Origin: Clostridia bacterium
GTDB lineage: Bacteria > Bacillota > Clostridia > Christensenellales > Borkfalkiaceae
Assembly: GCA_017646945.1 (NCBI GenBank)
Contig: JAGCLN010000038.1
Location: 1-8,170, forward strand
Direction: 5' to 3'
Length of the DNA stretch: 8,170 nt
The notes under the pieces are model-generated. The model was not told where the DNA came from, did not search any database, and saw nothing but the letters and a program-made list of their open reading frames with translations. Of the stretch, positions 5,832-8,170 are shown piece after piece. Within the stretch, counting starts at the first letter, position 1. Every line of letters begins with the position of its first letter. A program made the position numbers and the translations under genes.

Positions 5832-7298
5832 TTAGAACGCAGTGGGAACGAAGAAGTAAACAAGGAATAATACTGCAATAATAATTGTAACAATGTGAAC
5901 ATCCCAAACCGGTTTTTCTTTACCTTCTTTCTTAGAGCAAGCATAGCTGATAAGATCAAATAAGTAACCGCAAACACAGATAAGAACGTAAGAAAGCATA
6001 CCTAAGCCGATACCATCGGTGATTGAGTAACCTAAGGGCATAATTGCAACGGTAAGGAAAGCAGGAACGAAATCTTTAACAGAGTCAACTTTAATGTTCT
6101 TAACGCCTTTAAGCATCAAGCAACCAACCCAAATAAGCGCTGCGTTTGCTGCTGCACCAGGAATAGATGCGATAATCGGGAAGATGAAGATTGAAAGCAA
6201 GAACATGCAAGCAGTTGTTAATGCGGTGATACCAGTCTTACCACCAGCAGAAACGCCTGCGCCTGATTCTACGAAAGTAGTAACGGTAGAAGTACCGAAT
6301 AATGCGCCTGCGCAAGTAGCAACAGAGTCAGCAACCATAATTTGATTATAGTTCTTAGGAGTGCCTTCTTCAGTCATAAGACCTGCTGCTGAACAGCAAC
6401 CTACACAAGTACCCATAGTATCGAACATATCAATCATACAGAAGGTAATAATTACCATAATGAGTGACATTACCGAAGCACCGCCAAAGTTGATATCGGT
6501 AAACGCAGCGAAGAAAGTACCACCCTTAGCAACGTCAAATGAGAAGAAGCCACTGAAGTTTTCCCAGAACTTCCAAGATTGACCAGACCAAGTAGTTACG
6601 TTAATTGCAGGAATTAAACCGAATAAAGTTGCAGCGATAATACCGATAATAACTGCGCCTTTAACATTAAAGTGAGAAAGAATAGCAATTACAACGAAAC
6701 CTACTAAAAGAACAAGGGGTTGAGCAAGAAGCGCCATATCCCAAGTATTGAAAGCAACAAGGTCAACAGGGGTACCAAGACCACCAACGATAATACCATT
6801 ACCAGAGTTGTAAAGACCGATAAATGCAATGAACAAACCGATACCTACAGAGATAGCACCGCGAACTGATTCGGGAATCGCTTTGTAGATGATTTCTCTA
6901 ACAGAAATACCTTTAAGCTTAAGAACACTTAAAACAAGGAACAATACGCCAGAAATCAATACCATAAGCATTGAAGCACCGAACGAAAGCGCTGCACCGA
7001 TAAGTCCACCACCGAGTAAGCCACCAACCATTGAGTTGAGACCAAGACCAGGTGCTTGTGCCAACGGGAGTTTTGCAAGGAACGCCATTAAAAGTGTACC
7101 AACAACTGCACCGAGAGCGGTTGCGATAAATACTGATGAGAATAAATGTTCATTAGTTCCATTTAACATCAATATTGGGTTAAGAACCAAAATGTAAGCC
7201 ATTGCAAGGAACGTTACGATACCTGCAACGATTTCAGTTCTGATAGTAGTTTTCTTCTCTTCAGCGTTGAAGCCGAGAAGATTTAAAAACTTGTTCAT
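5832..7298 (-). CDS. NCS2-family purine permease, AzgA type
   Basis: A 488-residue inner-membrane protein of the nucleobase:cation symporter-2 family, AzgA/PbuG branch, predicted to import adenine, guanine or hypoxanthine with protons. It opens with MNKFLNLLGFNAEEKKTTIRTEIVAGIVTFLAMAYI, typical of the branch. It carries the substrate-site motifs APGLGLNSM (82-90) and GTSTVTTFVESGAGVSAGGKTG (335-356, E344), plus FDTMGT (292-297). About 12-14 hydrophobic segments alternate with short loops. Length is at the upper end for the family. The start is fixed by AGGAGG (7308-7313), nine bases upstream; an in-frame ATG at 7331 lies upstream of that site. It has its own promoter, is flanked by terminators and is probably monocistronic. 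A cysteine cluster C298, C301, C302 sits after the DTMGT motif. Codons favour GGT, GCA and CCT compared with copA, perhaps reflecting high expression. Substrate choice cannot be read from sequence alone. Confidence 0.93.
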   Translation of the reverse strand: MNKFLNLLGFNAEEKKTTIRTEIVAGIVTFLAMAYILVLNPILMLNGTNEHLFSSVFIATALGAVVGTLLMAFLAKLPLAQAPGLGLNSMVGGLLGGGLIGAALSFGASMLMVLISGVLFLVLSVLKLKGISVREIIYKAIPESVRGAISVGIGLFIAFIGLYNSGNGIIVGGLGTPVDLVAFNTWDMALLAQPLVLLVGFVVIAILSHFNVKGAVIIGIIAATLFGLIPAINVTTWSGQSWKFWENFSGFFSFDVAKGGTFFAAFTDINFGGASVMSLIMVIITFCMIDMFDTMGTCVGCCSAAGLMTEEGTPKNYNQIMVADSVATCAGALFGTSTVTTFVESGAGVSAGGKTGITALTTACMFLLSIFIFPIIASIPGAAANAALIWVGCLMLKGVKNIKVDSVKDFVPAFLTVAIMPLGYSITDGIGLGMLSYVLICVCGYLFDLISYACSKKEGKEKPVWDVHIVTIIIAVLFLVYFFVPTAF

Positions 7299-7307
7299 CT
7301 GAAAAAA

Positions 7308-7313
7308 CCTCCT
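7308..7313 (-). promoter_or_regulatory. Ribosome binding site of the purine permease
   Basis: A perfect AGGAGG on the minus strand, nine bases before the ATG ending at 7298. A GTGCTT-AA-AAGCAC inverted repeat (7318-7331) lies five bases upstream in the leader. Confidence 0.9.
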
Positions 7314-7344
7314 AAACGTGCTTAAAAGCACAAATTATATTTAC

Positions 7345-7373
7345 ATTTTACCACTTTATTCGACAAGTTTCAA
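7345..7373 (-). promoter_or_regulatory. Promoter of the purine permease
   Basis: On the minus strand, -35 TTGAAA (7368-7373), a 17-base spacer ending in TGG, and -10 TAAAAT (7345-7350), an extended -10 form. A second hexamer TATAAT (7334-7339) lies downstream but has no -35 at proper distance. The leader would be roughly 40 bases, too short for a purine riboswitch. Confidence 0.7.
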
Positions 7374-7380
7374 TAGTATT

Positions 7381-7398
7381 TGTGAAATTTTTTTCACA
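7381..7398. repeat. Inverted repeat TGTGAAA-4-TTTCACA upstream of the permease promoter
   Basis: A perfect seven-base inverted repeat with a TTTT centre lies seven bases upstream of the permease -35 box. It could bind a dimeric regulator or act as an A/T-rich UP element. TGTGA and TCACA are eight bases apart, not the six of a CRP site. Confidence 0.5.
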
Positions 7399-7400
7399 TT

Positions 7401-7439
7401 TTTATAAAATAAAAACACGAGCAAATCGCTCGTGTTTTT
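7401..7439 (-). terminator. Intrinsic terminator of the Ppx/GppA gene
   Basis: A twelve-base-pair stem, AAAAACACGAGC (7411-7422) with GCTCGTGTTTTT (7428-7439), has a five-base loop. Read on the minus strand it starts 11 bases after the stop codon at 7450 and continues into ATTTTATAAAAA. It isolates the phosphatase transcript from the permease promoter downstream. Confidence 0.88.
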
Positions 7440-7449
7440 GATGCTACTT

Positions 7450-8170
7450 TTATAAAATTTCAAGGTTCTTTTTAAATACGCGCTTGAAGTCGGCTTGAGC
7501 GGAAAGCGCATCTTTAATCTCTAAGGTTGCGTCCGAAGTGAATTCCGTTTTCATAATTACGGAATCGCCTAACACGTCACAATCAATAGTGGTTACGCTA
7601 GTTGCCATGCTTCTATCATGGCTAACTGCAATTCTGAGCATTACGCCGAGTTTTCGAATAATTTCAACGTCTTCTTCAGAAATGAACTCTTTGTACTTAA
7701 CAAGGTCTGCCATAGACAAATCGTCATTTTTATAATTAGATACAACGAGCGCGGCAAGAACTACTTCTCTTTGGGTTATACCGTATAGGCTGGAATTTAA
7801 GATAATGTAACTCGTGTGCTTTTGATAATCGTAGTACTTAATTGACGTTCCCGCATTGTGAAGATATGCCGCTACTTTTAATATTTTAAGGCATTGACGG
7901 GGGAATTTGTGAAGAACTCTCATCTGCTTGAAAAGTTGAACGGACAAGTTTACAACTTGTTCTGCGTGCTTTTCGTTACAATGATAGTACTTAACGAGAG
8001 TTTGCAAACTGTAAGTCAACACGTCGGATATCGGCTTTTCAACCGTCATAGGAACGGCGTAGTTGAACATTATACCTTCTCTTAAACCACAAGCGGAAAT
8101 GGACATTGATTCAAAACCGAGATTTTTAACGAAAGCGTGCGCTACAGCGAAAGCGGACGGAAGTAAATCA
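7450..8170 (-). CDS. Ppx/GppA family phosphatase, C-terminal part (cut by window edge)
   Basis: An open frame enters from the right edge without a stop and ends at 7450, giving 239 visible residues. The first visible residues, DLLPSAFAVAHAF..LGFESMSISACGLREG, match the end of the Ppx/GppA ASKHA catalytic domain (GLREG at visible 28-32). The rest is the helical HD-like C-terminal domain, with H68, LHNAG (103-107) and KH (117-118) at conserved positions and a typical FKRVFKKNLEIL end. These enzymes hydrolyse inorganic polyphosphate and/or pppGpp. The ATG at 8106 lies inside the conserved block and is not the true start, so the N-terminal catalytic half lies beyond 8170. The usual acidic residue after the HD-like histidine is Asn here (H104-N105). 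Whether it acts as exopolyphosphatase or as GppA cannot be decided. Confidence 0.88.
   Translation of the reverse strand, partial: DLLPSAFAVAHAFVKNLGFESMSISACGLREGIMFNYAVPMTVEKPISDVLTYSLQTLVKYYHCNEKHAEQVVNLSVQLFKQMRVLHKFPRQCLKILKVAAYLHNAGTSIKYYDYQKHTSYIILNSSLYGITQREVVLAALVVSNYKNDDLSMADLVKYKEFISEEDVEIIRKLGVMLRIAVSHDRSMATSVTTIDCDVLGDSVIMKTEFTSDATLEIKDALSAQADFKRVFKKNLEIL

Noticed and set aside
7314..7344. Purine riboswitch in the permease leader
   Set aside because: The leader is only about 40 bases and shows one tiny hairpin. There is no room for a three-way junction aptamer.
7381..7398. CRP/FNR-type binding site
   Set aside because: TGTGA and TCACA are present but eight bases apart instead of six, and the centre is a T-run, so the spacing does not fit CRP.

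Overview
The window looks like chromosomal DNA from a Bacillota (Firmicutes) member, most likely an uncultured Clostridia-type bacterium. The reasons are textbook sigma-A promoters (TTGACA-17-TATCAT, extended TG-n-TATAAT), strong AAGGAG/AGGAGG ribosome sites, short U-tailed hairpin terminators, and proteins of clostridial flavour (SPFH protein ending CGNHDAQPVVNSGSIY, Arc-like ribbon-helix-helix protein, bacterial PH-domain membrane protein, ABC-F ATPase, AzgA-type purine permease). Genes are tightly packed and no gap exceeds 300 bases. I see no tRNA, rRNA, CRISPR array, insertion sequence or phage gene.

Layout, left to right. Bases 1-204 have no convincing gene but hold several inverted repeats and a 15-base direct repeat shared with the end of the next gene. 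From 3655 down to 205 on the minus strand runs one operon: promoter, SPFH/band-7 membrane protein, 60-residue Arc-like DNA-binding protein, and a Cu(I)-type P1B ATPase (copA). The three genes have a 3-base gap and then an 11-base overlap. The operon promoter is covered by two 10-base palindromes spaced 11 bases centre to centre, the geometry used by Arc-type repressors, so the small protein probably controls its own operon. Next is a minus-strand gene for a two-helix membrane protein with a PH-like domain, with its own terminator. A divergent plus-strand ABC-F ATPase gene follows. These two genes share a 74-base intergenic region whose two promoters each put +1 on the A of the ATG, so both mRNAs look leaderless. 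The ABC-F gene ends in a strong terminator shared with the convergent minus-strand NCS2 purine permease. The right end holds the C-terminal two-thirds or so of a Ppx/GppA phosphatase, cut by the window edge, with a terminator between it and the permease promoter.

Functionally these are separate housekeeping units: membrane organisation plus copper efflux under a local repressor, ribosome-associated ATPase, purine uptake, and polyphosphate/(p)ppGpp metabolism. The least ordinary parts are the SPFH/Arc-like/CopA operon with its operator, and the paired leaderless divergent promoters.
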